Below, in pieces: positions 1 through 10,384 of a DNA stretch of 64,000 nt. The notes below the pieces were generated by a model. The model had not been told where the DNA came from. It saw only the letters and a program-made list of their open reading frames with translations, and ran no database searches. Origin of the DNA: Tigriopus japonicus (Eukaryota > Arthropoda > Copepoda > Harpacticoida > Harpacticidae); contig JAAGOF010000233.1 in NCBI GenBank assembly GCA_010645155.1, forward strand, positions 51,386 through 115,385, in the 5' to 3' direction. The number at the start of each line of letters is the position of its first letter. The stretch's first letter is position 1. Made by a program: the position numbers and the translations under genes.

Positions 1-1
1 A

Positions 2-2098
2 AAGATTCGCAATGCTTGTTCGTCAAGTTCATCCCCAGTTGCCTTTGTTCACGTTCGTTATTTGTCAGGAACATGGATTAAGATTCGGAGCTTACCTGAT
101 ACTGGTGCTACCGATTGTATCATTCCATCTCAATTTCTTCGCAAACATGGGATTCAAGTTGATTCTACAAAGAAGGCGGTAATTGAAGCAACCAACGGGA
201 CCAAGCTGTCGTGTGATGGTGTGGTACTTCTCAATGTCAAATGGCTTCATCATGAAACTGAAATTTTGGCGTATGTGAGTCCAGACACGGATATAATGCT
301 GATTTGTTGGTCAGCCATGATGAACCTAACGATGATTCCGAAGACGTTCCCCTATTCTACGGATGATGCGATTGCATATGGGGTGTCGGAGAAGGTGAAT
401 GTTAGGGGTGTTGTTACGTTACCCTCAAATCCTTCAAACACCCAGATCAATAAAATACGGGAGGATTTGTTGTCTGAATTCTCCGACGTATTCGATTCCA
501 TTACCAATTTCAAGGCAATGGAAGGAGAACCAATGGAAATCCACCTTAAAGATATGGAAGACGTCAAACCTTATGCGTGTACCTCAGTCAGACCCATTCC
601 TTATGCATTTCGTGAGGACACAAAGAGGGAACTTGATTTTATGGACGAAATGGGTGTAACTGAAAATGCGGAAGATGGCCCTTCAGAGTGGGTTGCTCCG
701 TTCTTGGTTGTTCCCAAAACAGGTGGGGGTATACGTGTGGTCGTGGATTACAAAAAACTTAATGAGCATATTCGCAGACCTATCCACCCATTTCCCTCTA
801 CTAAGGATATCATGACTTCAATTCCGTCTGGAAGTCGGTTCTTCTCAGTCATGGATGCCACCAAGGGTTATTGGCAGATCCCTTTGTCACCTGAGGCCAA
901 AAAGCTGACCACCTTTATCACTCCTTGGGGAAGAAAGCGTTTTTGCCGAGCACCGATGGGTCTCAACTGTTCGGGTGACGAGTATTGCGCACGTGGGGAT
1001 CGTGCCTTGAATGGTCTCCAAAATTTCAAAAAGGTTGTTGATGACATCTTGGTGTTTGGAGCATCATTTGCTGAGATGTATCAAAGTGTTCGGGCTGTTC
1101 TAGATCGCTGTAGAGAACACAAGATCACCCTATCTCCAAAGAAATTCGTGTTCGGTCAGCGTGAGGTGTCGTACGTTGGATATCAGATAAGTGAAGGTGG
1201 GATTCGTCCAGATCCGGCAAAGTTGGCCGCCATTCGGGAATTTCCACAGCCTTCCAACGTGACTGACCTCAGAGCCTTTTTCGGGTTAGTAAACCAATTG
1301 GGATCGTTTAACCCAAATGTGGCAAAGGCTATACTCCCTCTACGCCCTTTGTTGTCTTCGAAAAATGAGTTTCTGTGGCTAGAAGACGTCCATACAGTTG
1401 CATTCAAGGAGGCTTGCCGAATGCTAGCATCAGCTCCAGTTCTGGCCCATTTCGACTCAACTTTACCAATCAAACTCCTGACTGACGCATCTCGTCTACA
1501 GGGTCTTGGATTTGCCCTTCTTCAGGATCATGGTGTTGAAAAGCCTAATTGGCGAATGGTCCAATGTGGATCTCGATTCGTTTCGGACACTGAGTCCAGA
1601 TATGCGGTGTGTGAACTTGAGTTATTGGCTATTGTGTGGGCAATCCAAAAATGCAGAGTGTACCTTTTGGGAGCGGAATCATTTACAGTGGTCACTGATC
1701 ATAAGCCACTAATTCCGATTGTGAACGGATTATCCTTGGATGCTGTGGAAAATCCGCGCCTTCAACGTTTGAAGGAAAAGCTGGTACCTTATGTATTCAG
1801 ATTGGAATGGTCCAAAGGCAAAACACATCTTATCGCCGACGCGTTGAGCAGAGCTCCGGTCGACGATCCCAAAGAGGAAGAATGCGATGATCCTGGGTCC
1901 GATGTACATATTCAAAGAGTAATGATCAACGCTATCCAAATTCAAGATTTGGAAGCTGACCCGGCACTCGATTTGTTTCGAAAGGCAGCCGAGATTGATT
2001 CGGAGTATATCGCTCTGATGCGTTACAAGATGAATCTCGTACTAGTTACAATTTGCCGCAAAGTATTCGATTATACAAGAAGCAATGGGACAAAATGA
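2..2098 (+). CDS. pol: Gypsy Pol: aspartic protease, reverse transcriptase, RNase H (5'-partial)
   Basis: The frame is open from base 2, so the coding region enters from the left of the window; the TTG at 62 is not a real start. Counting residues from base 62, the protease motif DTGA is at 13-16. The RT follows at roughly 180-380, with PFLVVPK, MDATKGYWQIPL, APMGL and the catalytic VVDD at 325-328. RNase H begins near residue 475 (LLTDAS) and runs to about 600 (HLIADALSR). The protein processes Gag-Pol and copies the RNA genome in cytoplasmic particles. VVDD in place of the commoner Y/F-x-DD keeps both metal-binding aspartates. The frame ends at a TGA at 2096, where integrase homology already lies in another frame. 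Confidence 0.92.
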   Translation, partial: KIRNACSSSSSPVAFVHVRYLSGTWIKIRSLPDTGATDCIIPSQFLRKHGIQVDSTKKAVIEATNGTKLSCDGVVLLNVKWLHHETEILAYVSPDTDIMLICWSAMMNLTMIPKTFPYSTDDAIAYGVSEKVNVRGVVTLPSNPSNTQINKIREDLLSEFSDVFDSITNFKAMEGEPMEIHLKDMEDVKPYACTSVRPIPYAFREDTKRELDFMDEMGVTENAEDGPSEWVAPFLVVPKTGGGIRVVVDYKKLNEHIRRPIHPFPSTKDIMTSIPSGSRFFSVMDATKGYWQIPLSPEAKKLTTFITPWGRKRFCRAPMGLNCSGDEYCARGDRALNGLQNFKKVVDDILVFGASFAEMYQSVRAVLDRCREHKITLSPKKFVFGQREVSYVGYQISEGGIRPDPAKLAAIREFPQPSNVTDLRAFFGLVNQLGSFNPNVAKAILPLRPLLSSKNEFLWLEDVHTVAFKEACRMLASAPVLAHFDSTLPIKLLTDASRLQGLGFALLQDHGVEKPNWRMVQCGSRFVSDTESRYAVCELELLAIVWAIQKCRVYLLGAESFTVVTDHKPLIPIVNGLSLDAVENPRLQRLKEKLVPYVFRLEWSKGKTHLIADALSRAPVDDPKEEECDDPGSDVHIQRVMINAIQIQDLEADPALDLFRKAAEIDSEYIALMRYKMNLVLVTICRKVFDYTRSNGTK

Positions 2099-3204
2099 CG
2101 ATCGTGGATGGCTTGGTCCTTATTGATTGTCAAAAAGTGATCGTTCCACCAAGTGCTCGTAAGGAGGTGCTGAAGCTCCTGCATCTTCCACATCAAGGCA
2201 TCACACGAACTTACCAACGGGCCCGAGAATTATTTTATTGGCCTGGAATGAGGAATGATATTGTGTCCATAGTGGAGTCGTGTGAGTTATGTCAAATTTA
2301 TAAACCGTCATTACCTCCAGAGCCAATGAAATCCGATACATCGCCTCAACGTCCGTTTGAATCCGTTAGCGCAGACTTATTCGAATTCGGTGGACGGTTT
2401 TTCTTGGCGTTCGTCGACCGATATTCTGGGTGGCCTTGTTTTGATTTGTACGGCAAAGCACCTTGCACTCGTGAGGTTGTGTCATCTCTAAAGAAAATCT
2501 TTGCGCAATATGGTATTCCGGTTAAAATTCGAACCGATGGCGGGTCGCAATTTTCGTCGGCCGAATTTGCGAGATTTTGCGAAGATGAAAAAATATGTCA
2601 TGTCATCAGCTCTGCTTTCCACGCCCAATCAAATGGGCACGCAGAAGCCGCTGTCAAAATGCTAAAATCCTTAGTAAAAAGGCATTGGATAAATGGCCGA
2701 TTGGATGTTGAAAATTTTGATGCCTCGCTCCTGGAATGGAGAAATGTTCCCCGTGAGAATGGCCTTTCGCCCGCCCAATGGCTGTTCGGTCATCGTCTTA
2801 GAACTCGTGTTCCCGCGCATCATTCATGTTATAAGGAGCTTTCTATAGATGATCGTGATGAAGCACTTGTGAAACGATTTCATCAATACGAAAACAAAAA
2901 GATCCGTTTCGATGAACGATCAAGAGAGCTTGGACTTTTAAAAATTGGTGATCTAGTCCGCATTCAAGATCCAATATCTAAAATATGGTCTAGAACGGGA
3001 ACCATTGAATCTATTCGTAACAACGGTCAATCTTATTTAGTTTCAAATGGCTCTCGCCGATATATTCGAAACCGACGCTTCCTCAAACCAATGAAACCAT
3101 GCGACAGAGAAGTTGAAGAGGAGCCCGATGCAATAGATCCAGTTGAACTGATACCACGGAGGAGCGCAAGATCAAAGAAGAAAATCGTTCGATTTAGTTC
3201 ATAA
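2053..3204 (+). CDS. Gypsy integrase, in a shifted frame relative to RT/RNase H
   Basis: This frame carries a full retroviral-type integrase. An N-terminal HHCC zinc domain (HLPHQG ... CELC) is followed by a DDE core: SADLFEFGG, TDGGSQF, then NGHAEAAVK, with 35 residues between the second D and E. A basic C-terminal region follows. It would insert the cDNA into host DNA. The reading frame is -1 relative to the upstream pol frame and overlaps it by 46 bases. The break lies inside pol, between RNase H and integrase. Gypsy programmed shifts usually sit between gag and pol, so an indel is more likely than recoding. The listed start is a TTG and is not biological. Confidence 0.9.
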   Translation: MPQSIRLYKKQWDKMTIVDGLVLIDCQKVIVPPSARKEVLKLLHLPHQGITRTYQRARELFYWPGMRNDIVSIVESCELCQIYKPSLPPEPMKSDTSPQRPFESVSADLFEFGGRFFLAFVDRYSGWPCFDLYGKAPCTREVVSSLKKIFAQYGIPVKIRTDGGSQFSSAEFARFCEDEKICHVISSAFHAQSNGHAEAAVKMLKSLVKRHWINGRLDVENFDASLLEWRNVPRENGLSPAQWLFGHRLRTRVPAHHSCYKELSIDDRDEALVKRFHQYENKKIRFDERSRELGLLKIGDLVRIQDPISKIWSRTGTIESIRNNGQSYLVSNGSRRYIRNRRFLKPMKPCDREVEEEPDAIDPVELIPRRSARSKKKIVRFSS

Positions 3205-3251
3205 TATCTCAATCAATTTGTTCATGTTGGTCACAATTAGATTCGGGGAGG

Positions 3252-3440
3252 TGTGATATTCTGAGTCGACATTTCTCAAACGTGCAAACCGGTTCTCGAG
3301 ACGATGCTACTGAGACGCCGGCAGTCATTCAGTTTTTGGTTCTGATTGTTCGTGGGCATCCATCTTGTCTGGAAATAAATTACCACTTATTTTATTTTCC
3401 TGTGGTCATCTGGATTGAATGGTAATGACACAAACAGTAT
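3252..3440 (+). repeat. Probable 3' LTR of the gypsy element
   Basis: It begins TGTGATATTCTG immediately after a purine-rich tract that follows the integrase stop by 40 bases, and contains an AATAAA signal near 3373. No second copy is in the window, so the right end (a CA near 3430-3440) is a guess. Confidence 0.6.
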
Positions 3441-3858
3441 CACCTTTATGTACGTTTCCATGATGCCCAATTCCAAGATGCCCGTAATTGGAGAACGGTC
3501 CCTCTTGGCTCATTTTGAAGTGCTAATTCTAAATTCAGCTTCTCCAGTTAATAGATAAACTTATCAGCTAAAGGTAGCATTGAACTACACTTATTTAGCG
3601 CGGTAGCATAGACGAATCTACGAAATTTAAGTCATGTGACTTTTCACTATAGTGACTACTAGTGATGTAAAACAAGCTGACCGGCTTGATGGCATCAATG
3701 CTAATGCTTCCTGCATTGCAGCCTCGGAAAGCATCGAGCATGCTTGATTCATTTTCAGCTGATTCAGGGCCACCTGACCTGAATGGCCACTTGAAAATTA
3801 ATATGGCTTTGATAGCGCAAAATCCCATGGCTGATCGTATATACCCTTAGATCATATA
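3441..3858. other. No recognised gene
   Basis: I see no family, no convincing coding frame and no repeat shared with elsewhere in the window in this stretch. Confidence 0.5.
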
Positions 3859-4362
3859 TTAATCATTAGATATCGTGCAAGCTTTAGTCAGGCTAATTTG
3901 GCAAGCGGGGCCGAATGCGTTGAATTTATGAGGAAAATGTCGCCTTCACAACTGTTGAGCGGAGAGTTAGTGTGACCTAACATGCGAGTCAAGACCAACT
4001 TTTCAAAACTCGTTCTTGAAGCAACAAGTCAGTTTTTGTCCATATACATGCATTGGATTAACCCTACATAACGCAAAAGCTTAAATTTGTGTTCTTCCTA
4101 CCAATGACTGATTCAAGGTATTGGCAAAAAAGTTCCTAGTTGTAGTTTTTAAATCCAAGGCATGGTCACCTAGTGACGTCTTCCTTCTTTCATGAAAGTG
4201 ACCACTAGCAATAGCAAAAAGTGACCCAAAAACATTACTCAATTCCACATTCGGTTCATCAATTGCATGGTTGACATTTGCCTGGTCACACATTGCAAAT
4301 GTTCCCGCACTTTTGTCCGCTCAACAGTTGGCGACCGGAGACACATTTTTAGGCTCACAAAA
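3859..4362 (+). mobile_element. Short TIR element (MITE), family A copy 1
   Basis: About 500 bp, repeated at 47870-48386 (reversed) and 58636-59030. One end carries GTGCAAGCTTTAG and the other, read on the opposite strand, GTAAGCCTAAA; these are related imperfect inverted repeats. Inside is a second inverted pair around CTGTTGAGCGGA and TCCGCTCAACAG. There is no coding capacity. Target duplications could not be fixed. The superfamily is unknown. Confidence 0.65.
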
Positions 4363-5434
4363 TAATAATAATAGAAAATACATAATAGAAAATACAGATC
4401 TCTAGTATTTAATAGATCTCAATGTATATACTGTACCTAATGAACCATATGCGGTGTAATATTAACTCTTATCCTGTTAAGTGTATTGTTCCAAATTTGA
4501 ATAGAATAGGTCATATGTTTTGGTTGTATTGGTCTTGGAATGCTTGCTAGTTTACTTGAAGGCATGCTCCAAAGTCTACTTGAGAGTAAACTTTTCAGTA
4601 ACTTTATAATTCCTTTGAAGATTTCTGCAACCCAACCAAATCGCATTCAGTGATTTCACATACTAATTCAATTTGAACTGATGGCACTCTAATATTTTGT
4701 TGGGTGCAATTTTGACAAATCGTGCCAAACGCAATATGAATCGTCCAGTTCAAGTAAATGGTGTGAGCATATGTTTTGATGGCAACTCTAGAAAGTGTAC
4801 TTGTTAGTACACTTCGTAGTTCAATTGGCTGGTTTTGTTGAGACAGCTGACATTTTGAAAAGTAAGTCTCTCATTCCAACCTTGAAAGTGCCTCTACATC
4901 TATGATAAAATCTATGATATGGTAAATTTATCCTCTCGAAACACTAATTGCCTGCTGGTTCAGCTATTCCACATTTCTCCTTCTTTATTTCATATTACTC
5001 CATTCAACTCAAAACATTGATTGATCTCACAGGAGCATGCAAATTTTGGCAGCTAATTTAAGGAAACACTGGAAGGAAGTTCGCTTGCAGTTCGATTGAT
5101 CAGCGTTGAAGCATAGATGTAGGCGCGAAGCCCCTAGATTCCCAACCTTGAAGGTCCATCTATTGACGGATATTTGAAATTCGGTACCGAGATGGACTTA
5201 GTCGTTTTTTTCAAACTCAGTGAATCAGAACTCTAGCACAGACATACACAGATATGACAAACTGAGCTAAATGGGTGCTTTGTTTTGAAGGAAAAGTCAC
5301 AGTTTGTTGTTGTACTGCATTCAGCTACTGCTGAAAAACAAGTTTGTCCAAACTAATTACTCAGAGCCATCTGCTTTCACAGCCACCAAACTTATTTCCA
5401 CCTTCAAAATGATTTGATAATATATTTCAAGACA
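4363..5434. other. No recognised gene
   Basis: AT-rich sequence with short frames only. No domain, tRNA or repeat shared with the rest of the window was recognised. Confidence 0.5.
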
Positions 5435-5439
5435 ATATC

Positions 5440-5567
5440 TGTAGTATTCCCATCATGCTCTCTAGTCAATGCTCGTGCTCAATCTCTAGTCAATCTATTT
5501 GTGTATAAATATCCGTGTCTCCAAGACAATAAACATCTAGTCATTCACAACACTCGGCCATACCACA
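5440..5567 (+). repeat. 5' LTR of the TRIM-like element
   Basis: 128 bp, TG...CA ends, with TATAAATAT near 5505 as a possible promoter box and CAATAAAC near 5527 as a possible polyadenylation signal. Confidence 0.9.
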
Positions 5568-5583
5568 TGGCACAGCCGGTAGA
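5568..5583 (+). other. Primer-binding site of the TRIM-like element
   Basis: TGGCACAGCCGGTAGA abuts the LTR without a spacer. It resembles the TGGCGCAGTCGG site of the gypsy element at 27969. The primer tRNA was not verified. Confidence 0.7.
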
Positions 5584-5828
5584 TGCCGCCGTATTGGCGG
5601 AAGGACCTCTCCCTTTTCCCTCCCCTTGGTCGGGGAGACGTAGGTCCGTGTTGCGTGCGGGAGGGCCGTGGATACAGCGGGTGGAGGTGGTGCAGCGGGA
5701 TGGCCATGGATGCAGCCTACGTCATGGTGGTGCAATGGAAGGCCCATGGTTGCAGCGATCCACCTGTGGATGCAGCGGAAGGCCCGTACACACAACGGAC
5801 AGGCCGTCTGGCGCCCCGGCCAAGACGT

Positions 5829-6018
5829 GGGACGATGCCGTGACCTTCGGACGATGCTGTGACCGTCGGATGATGCTGTGACCGTCGGATGATGCCGTGA
5901 CCGCCGGACGATGGCGTGGCCGACCGAGCCAATGCCGTGACCGCTGGACGATCGGGCCGATGCCATGAGTGCCGGACAAAGGCGTGGCCGACTGAGCCGA
6001 TGCCGTGGCCGACCGAAT
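5829..6018 (+). repeat. GC-rich tandem repeat inside the TRIM-like element
   Basis: Imperfect units of about 19 bp around GATGCCGTGACCGTCGGAC are repeated with drift. Long open frames on both strands here are side-effects of the GC-rich repeat and carry no recognisable domain. Confidence 0.75.
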
Positions 6019-6157
6019 CTTGTTGATGTCAAGTTTAGTTCTAGTCAAACCTCTCTAATTTTTTCTAGTCATAAATCTGTGATATAGATGTAACCATTCT
6101 GTGATATATTTTAATGTATTTTAAACCTGATGCCCCCCCCCCCCCCGGTGAGGGAGA

Positions 6158-6285
6158 TGTAGTATTCCCGTCATGCTCTCCAGTCAATGCTCGTGCTCAA
6201 TCTCTAGTCAATCTATTCGTGTATAAATATCCGTGTCTCCAAGACAATAAACATCTAGTCATTCACAACACTCGGCCATACCACA
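6158..6285 (+). repeat. 3' LTR of the TRIM-like element
   Basis: 128 bp, three substitutions from the 5' LTR. It is preceded by a run of 14 C (6133-6146) and then a purine tract that would prime plus-strand synthesis. Confidence 0.9.
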
Positions 6286-6290
6286 ATATC

Positions 6291-6854
6291 TTATTTCCAA
6301 ACAAGGGGTTTGGCAGAAGGACTATTCTCATTTACATGTCAAATAATTGCATGCTAAGAGCAATTGTGTTTATTGCATAAATAAGCAATTAAAACCCCTA
6401 AGAAATATCAGAACTCAAATTTGGAATTTGTTTATGTCTGCAACATGTAATTTATCCCAATACAAACAAAGGTTTTCATGTGTGGAGCAAGTAAATTTGG
6501 ACATATTAAGCTGAAAAGTGGAAATACAACAAGTTTCCCCACATTCTGTGTCTTCAGCAAAAAGTAGTCTTTTAAGACCTGATAGTATGTCGCATCTGGG
6601 GATATCTATGAACTTGAGATGTTGTGATCTTGCATGCATTGTGACTGAAGTGTAAAGTAAAAAAAGCGTTTTGAAAAAATACACATATCATATCATCATA
6701 TTGAACTAGCTGTATCTTTTCAAAAGCAAAAGAACATTGTCCTGTGTGTTTTAAAGCAATATATCATTTGAAGTCTTTAATTAATGGCTGGGCTTTTTGT
6801 TTCCATCCACGATGTTCAATCCCGGAAATTTGTTCAACATTCCTATCAAGTGGC
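6291..6854. other. No recognised gene
   Basis: AT-rich; nothing recognised. Confidence 0.5.
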
Positions 6855-6919
6855 CACACTGAAGGCTATCCCTTTATTCCTTTTTTTATATTTTATATAA
6901 AGGGATAGCCTTCAGTGTG
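6855..6919. repeat. Perfect 22-bp inverted repeat (hairpin)
   Basis: The arms 6855-6876 (CACACTGAAGGCTATCCCTTTA) and 6898-6919 are exact reverse complements separated by 21 bases rich in T and A. As RNA this would be a 22-bp perfect stem. The repeat may be the relic of a small TIR element, or a transcribed hairpin; the sequence alone does not say which. Confidence 0.85.
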
Positions 6920-7949
6920 TCAATATGTTCATGTGAAATGTGAGAACATTGCCAGTTTTATGGTTAATGTTTGTTGTTGAGATTAACCATGACATTACAA
7001 GAATGCATAGAGGGTATTAATAGAAATTTAAAGAAGGAAAAAAGGCAGAGTAATTAAAAAATAACACAGGAGAAGAAAAAAAATACGCGTTCTTTGGATC
7101 AGTTCAAACGGGCATCCAAAAAAATCAAATGTGTCCTGAGTGGTTGAAAGCATTTCCTGAGAGCTCTCAGGTCAAATTTGCATAGTCAGGTATTTATATT
7201 TTCTATGAAATAAATATTTCCAGGCCCTTTTGATGACATACTTCATTAACAGGTGTTCCACACGATAAAGATAGGTGCAATCTTGGGATTTTCCGTTTTT
7301 TCCGAACATTATTACTAGATCTCGGATAAAGTTGCTAAATGCAAGTTGCACCAAAAATTGCAGCTTGAAATAACGGTAGATAGAGTGTTGAACCTATATT
7401 TTGCACAGACAGAACATTAGTTATATATTACAAATGTCTTTCAGATAAAAACGTCAATATACCCCCAGGCTTCTACGAGCAGACCTCTTGCCACACTTTC
7501 AGAACTTGATGCCGTGGTCGGCATGACGACGAAGCTCGTTTGTCAGACTGAAAGTTGCGTTGGTTGTATTACAGCTTTTGGCCATTTTAATCAAAATCAT
7601 CAATTTTTGGCATTTTTTTGCCTAGATCACTGAAATTCTGCGGGATTTTGCTCGAATTATATTACTTCCACCTACTTTTTAAGATCTTTTCAAAGTGTTA
7701 TGGTTTTACTTCAATTCTAGAATAATTTGTGCAAAGCAAAACTGCGTTCTTAAGGAAGCCAAAGGTTAAAGGAAAGACTACAAAGTTTTGCCCAAAATTG
7801 AGACAAAAATTTGGCCAAATTTGGCATTTGTATTTGAAAAAGTGATTTGTTTAGGTTAGAAAGTAGCAGCTTTTAGTAACTTTTGTCAAAGAGAGTGCAT
7901 CTTTTCTCAAGAAATATTGCAACTTTAGGGCTAAAAAATTGCAACTTCA
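6920..7949. other. No recognised gene
   Basis: AT-rich sequence with no domain or repeat recognised. LINE debris may start near its right end. Confidence 0.5.
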
Positions 7950-8136
7950 TCCCAGCACTACTCGATACCGAACACTCCTGTTGCATCAATCGTTTAACAA
8001 AGCCCACTTTGAGCCCCACAGATTCGATGCCAAACATTAGCTTTTGTAAGTCTTCTCTATTTTTCATCTCATGGAAAAGCTTCACGTCGTCGCCAAACTT
8101 CAGCATTTTAGATCCATCTATATCCATTAGAACCAA
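7950..8136 (-). pseudogene. Fragment of a LINE reverse transcriptase
   Basis: The minus strand reads DIDGSKMLKFGDDVKLFHE followed by a D-x-x-x-LQ pattern. This matches the catalytic F-x-DD-x-KLF block of CR1/Jockey-type LINE reverse transcriptases, with G in place of the usual A before DD. Only this block is recognisable; homology fades towards 7950 and no flanking motif is preserved. Probably an old 5'- and 3'-eroded insertion. Confidence 0.5.
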
Positions 8137-10384
8137 AGGTCATGAATGAGGAAAATAATCCCTTGATTGAGGCACACACGAGGATCTGATGATCTTGGCT
8201 CCATTTTGAATCCAGGTCAATCACAACCACATCCAGCCAAGACGTCACTCATTTGCATCCTTGCATTAGTTTGGCCTGGTCTCTTTCACACATTCCTTTT
8301 AACCAGCTTGTTTTGGTATTTTGCTTTGGTCAGGGCCTTTTCAGTTATGTTTATGATTGTTTACCATCTGTGAGGCAGTACTGCACTCGCAGTAGCAGGC
8401 CAATCTTGAACTTGATTCCCATTTCCGGTTAAATTCATCACAACATATCGCTCGAAGTGACGAGACATACTCCCAATGAGTAGGATACAAGTAAAATGAA
8501 ACTTATTTTATCAAGTGCATAAAATTCCCTAGAAAAAAATCATTTTGCAAATTTCCTAAGGTCGACTGTTGCTAAAATTGCCAAATGTTGAGTTTCAGAA
8601 GATGAGTGCAAATCCACTAGTCCAAGACCAAACTACCCTGAAACATCAGGGATGTCTACTTCATCATCAAAGTACTTTCAAAATGAGTCATAAGCCATCT
8701 ATGAAGTGAAACGCAGTTCTTGGTTCGATATTTTTTCCGGAAGTATGCAGAGTCTCTTTGTTATCCCTTAGAATTTTCAAAGGGTGTCTCAAATTTCTCC
8801 AGTCCAAAGCATAAGACAAATTTACAAAAATATAAGAATTTGTAAATTTAGCATGACTGATTCACAGTAGGTTCGCACCGAACTTAAACGAACCGACCGA
8901 AGGACCCTAAAATCGAACCGAACCATCGAGTTTCGAACCGAACATGAAGTTCGATCCCATCAGTACTTTGGATGTCCCCACTCCTTCAACCTACACTTTT
9001 ACCTTTCCCACATGAAAGAAATCCTTTTTTTGTTTGTCAAGTTAATTTGTATTGCAATCAAAATAATACATAAAATCACATTCATATTTTCGCAATTTGT
9101 ATGTAAGCACTTCCAATGGCAACTTCTTGAGCTCCTATTCCAATTTTCGCCTCATCGCCCGGGCATATCTTCTTTTAAAACGAGTGACATCAGCTTCACA
9201 AGAACCTTGAAAATAAAAGTGAACAACGTTACATCAACCATTGATCATTTATAAACTTGAACTAATCTTACTAAAATGCGAGTGACATGTGGATGTTCCA
9301 TGCTCAGTCTTTGAACTTTTCTTGATGCGCTTTTGAGTTGGAGGCAACATGATTTGACTAATAACATAAGTATACTCTTATTCATGTGCACAGACTCCTG
9401 TCTTTTTATATGATCTCTCCATCCCTCTGACACTGCAAAATGTGAAAATGTTTTATTTCCATTTTACTTTGAATGGAAGAAGCGTGTTTGAACAATATTT
9501 CAATCCAATTTCCACAGTGGTCTATGAACTTCATGAATCATCATCAAGGTTAGCAGACACAGGAAGCCTTAAATATTTACTTGAAATGCTCTGAATTTGA
9601 GTTTTCATTGAAGATCATCAATCATTTCCAAAACATATTTAAACAGAGTGTATGTCAAGTACTAAAATTACCAAAGTCATTGATAAAACAAGTGATTAAA
9701 TCGGAATTATGTTGTGTGATAACCCTCAACTGTGAAAAATCAATCAAACACCAAGTTTCCTGGTGTTTCCTCGTTTGAAAAGCAGCTCCACTAATGAAAA
9801 AAAAACATCAAGCAATGAGATGACAAATGCAAAATGAGAAGAATTTTGCTGAAGTATTCAATTTTATGTCATTTAAATGCTTACCAATTTGTCTTTTTCC
9901 TCACTCCGAATACTTTGCACGTGCCCCTTTCCATACGTGCACAGCCTCTTTTGTTCAGCTAAGTTGAAAGTAGCAAATGAGCACAAATTTAATCCAAAAG
10001 CAACTTTCCGCTAATGAATACCCATTGCAAATCAACAACTCCAATCGTAGTGCATGAAAAGAAGGAGAGCCGAGACAGTGGATGAACAATTATTTAGCAC
10101 ACAGCTACACGGTAGACTTTACACTGGCAGAAGGTTGAATCTAAATATTGATAGGAAGATTAGAGACAAGATTGTCAACACCAACACAACTTTAGCATGC
10201 TTGTTCAAGTTATGGTTGATCACCTTAGACAAATTCACTAATCAACAAAATCAGAGATTTTGACAACAGGATTCTTTACTCAAAAGTTTGAAGACACTTC
10301 TATGTAGAAGAAGCCAGATCAAGACCACTGCCATGTGAATGAGCAAGACGACTAAACCAAAGCCTTATTGTGGGTTGTTTATAG
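8137..10384. other. No recognised gene
   Basis: Short frames only. A small cluster of GAACCGAAC-like direct repeats lies at about 8880-8950. Nothing else recognised. Confidence 0.5.

Larger units (their letters stand above)
1..3440 (+). mobile_element. Ty3/gypsy LTR retrotransposon, 3' part (5' end outside window)
   Basis: The order protease, reverse transcriptase, RNase H, integrase, polypurine tract, LTR is that of Ty3/gypsy (Metaviridae) elements. The window opens inside the protease, so gag and the 5' LTR are not visible. A purine run (GGGGAGG, 3245-3251) directly precedes the likely 3' LTR. The element is probably dead as read, because pol needs a frame change near 2020-2098. The right edge is approximate because the LTR end could not be fixed without the 5' LTR. 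Confidence 0.9.
5440..6285 (+). mobile_element. TRIM-like short LTR retrotransposon, complete, with target duplication
   Basis: Two 128-bp direct repeats (5440-5567 and 6158-6285) both begin TGTAGTATTCCC and end CATACCACA, and differ at three positions. ATATC flanks the whole unit at 5435-5439 and 6286-6290, a 5-bp target duplication as expected of Ty3/gypsy integrases. A primer-binding-like TGGCACAGCCGGTAGA starts at 5568, directly after the left LTR, and a purine tract (GGTGAGGGAGA) ends at 6157, directly before the right LTR. The 590-bp interior has no gag or pol and is GC-rich. An autonomous gypsy element presumably moved it in trans. Confidence 0.9.

Noticed and set aside
2085..2098. Programmed -1 frameshift site at the end of the gypsy 1 RNase H frame
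   Set aside because: Integrase-frame homology begins upstream of the stop and no good slippery heptamer in the right frame was found; an indel is simpler.
5541..6048. Long frames on both strands in the TRIM-like interior
   Set aside because: They follow from a GC-rich tandem repeat lacking stop codons, appear in several frames at once and show no domain.
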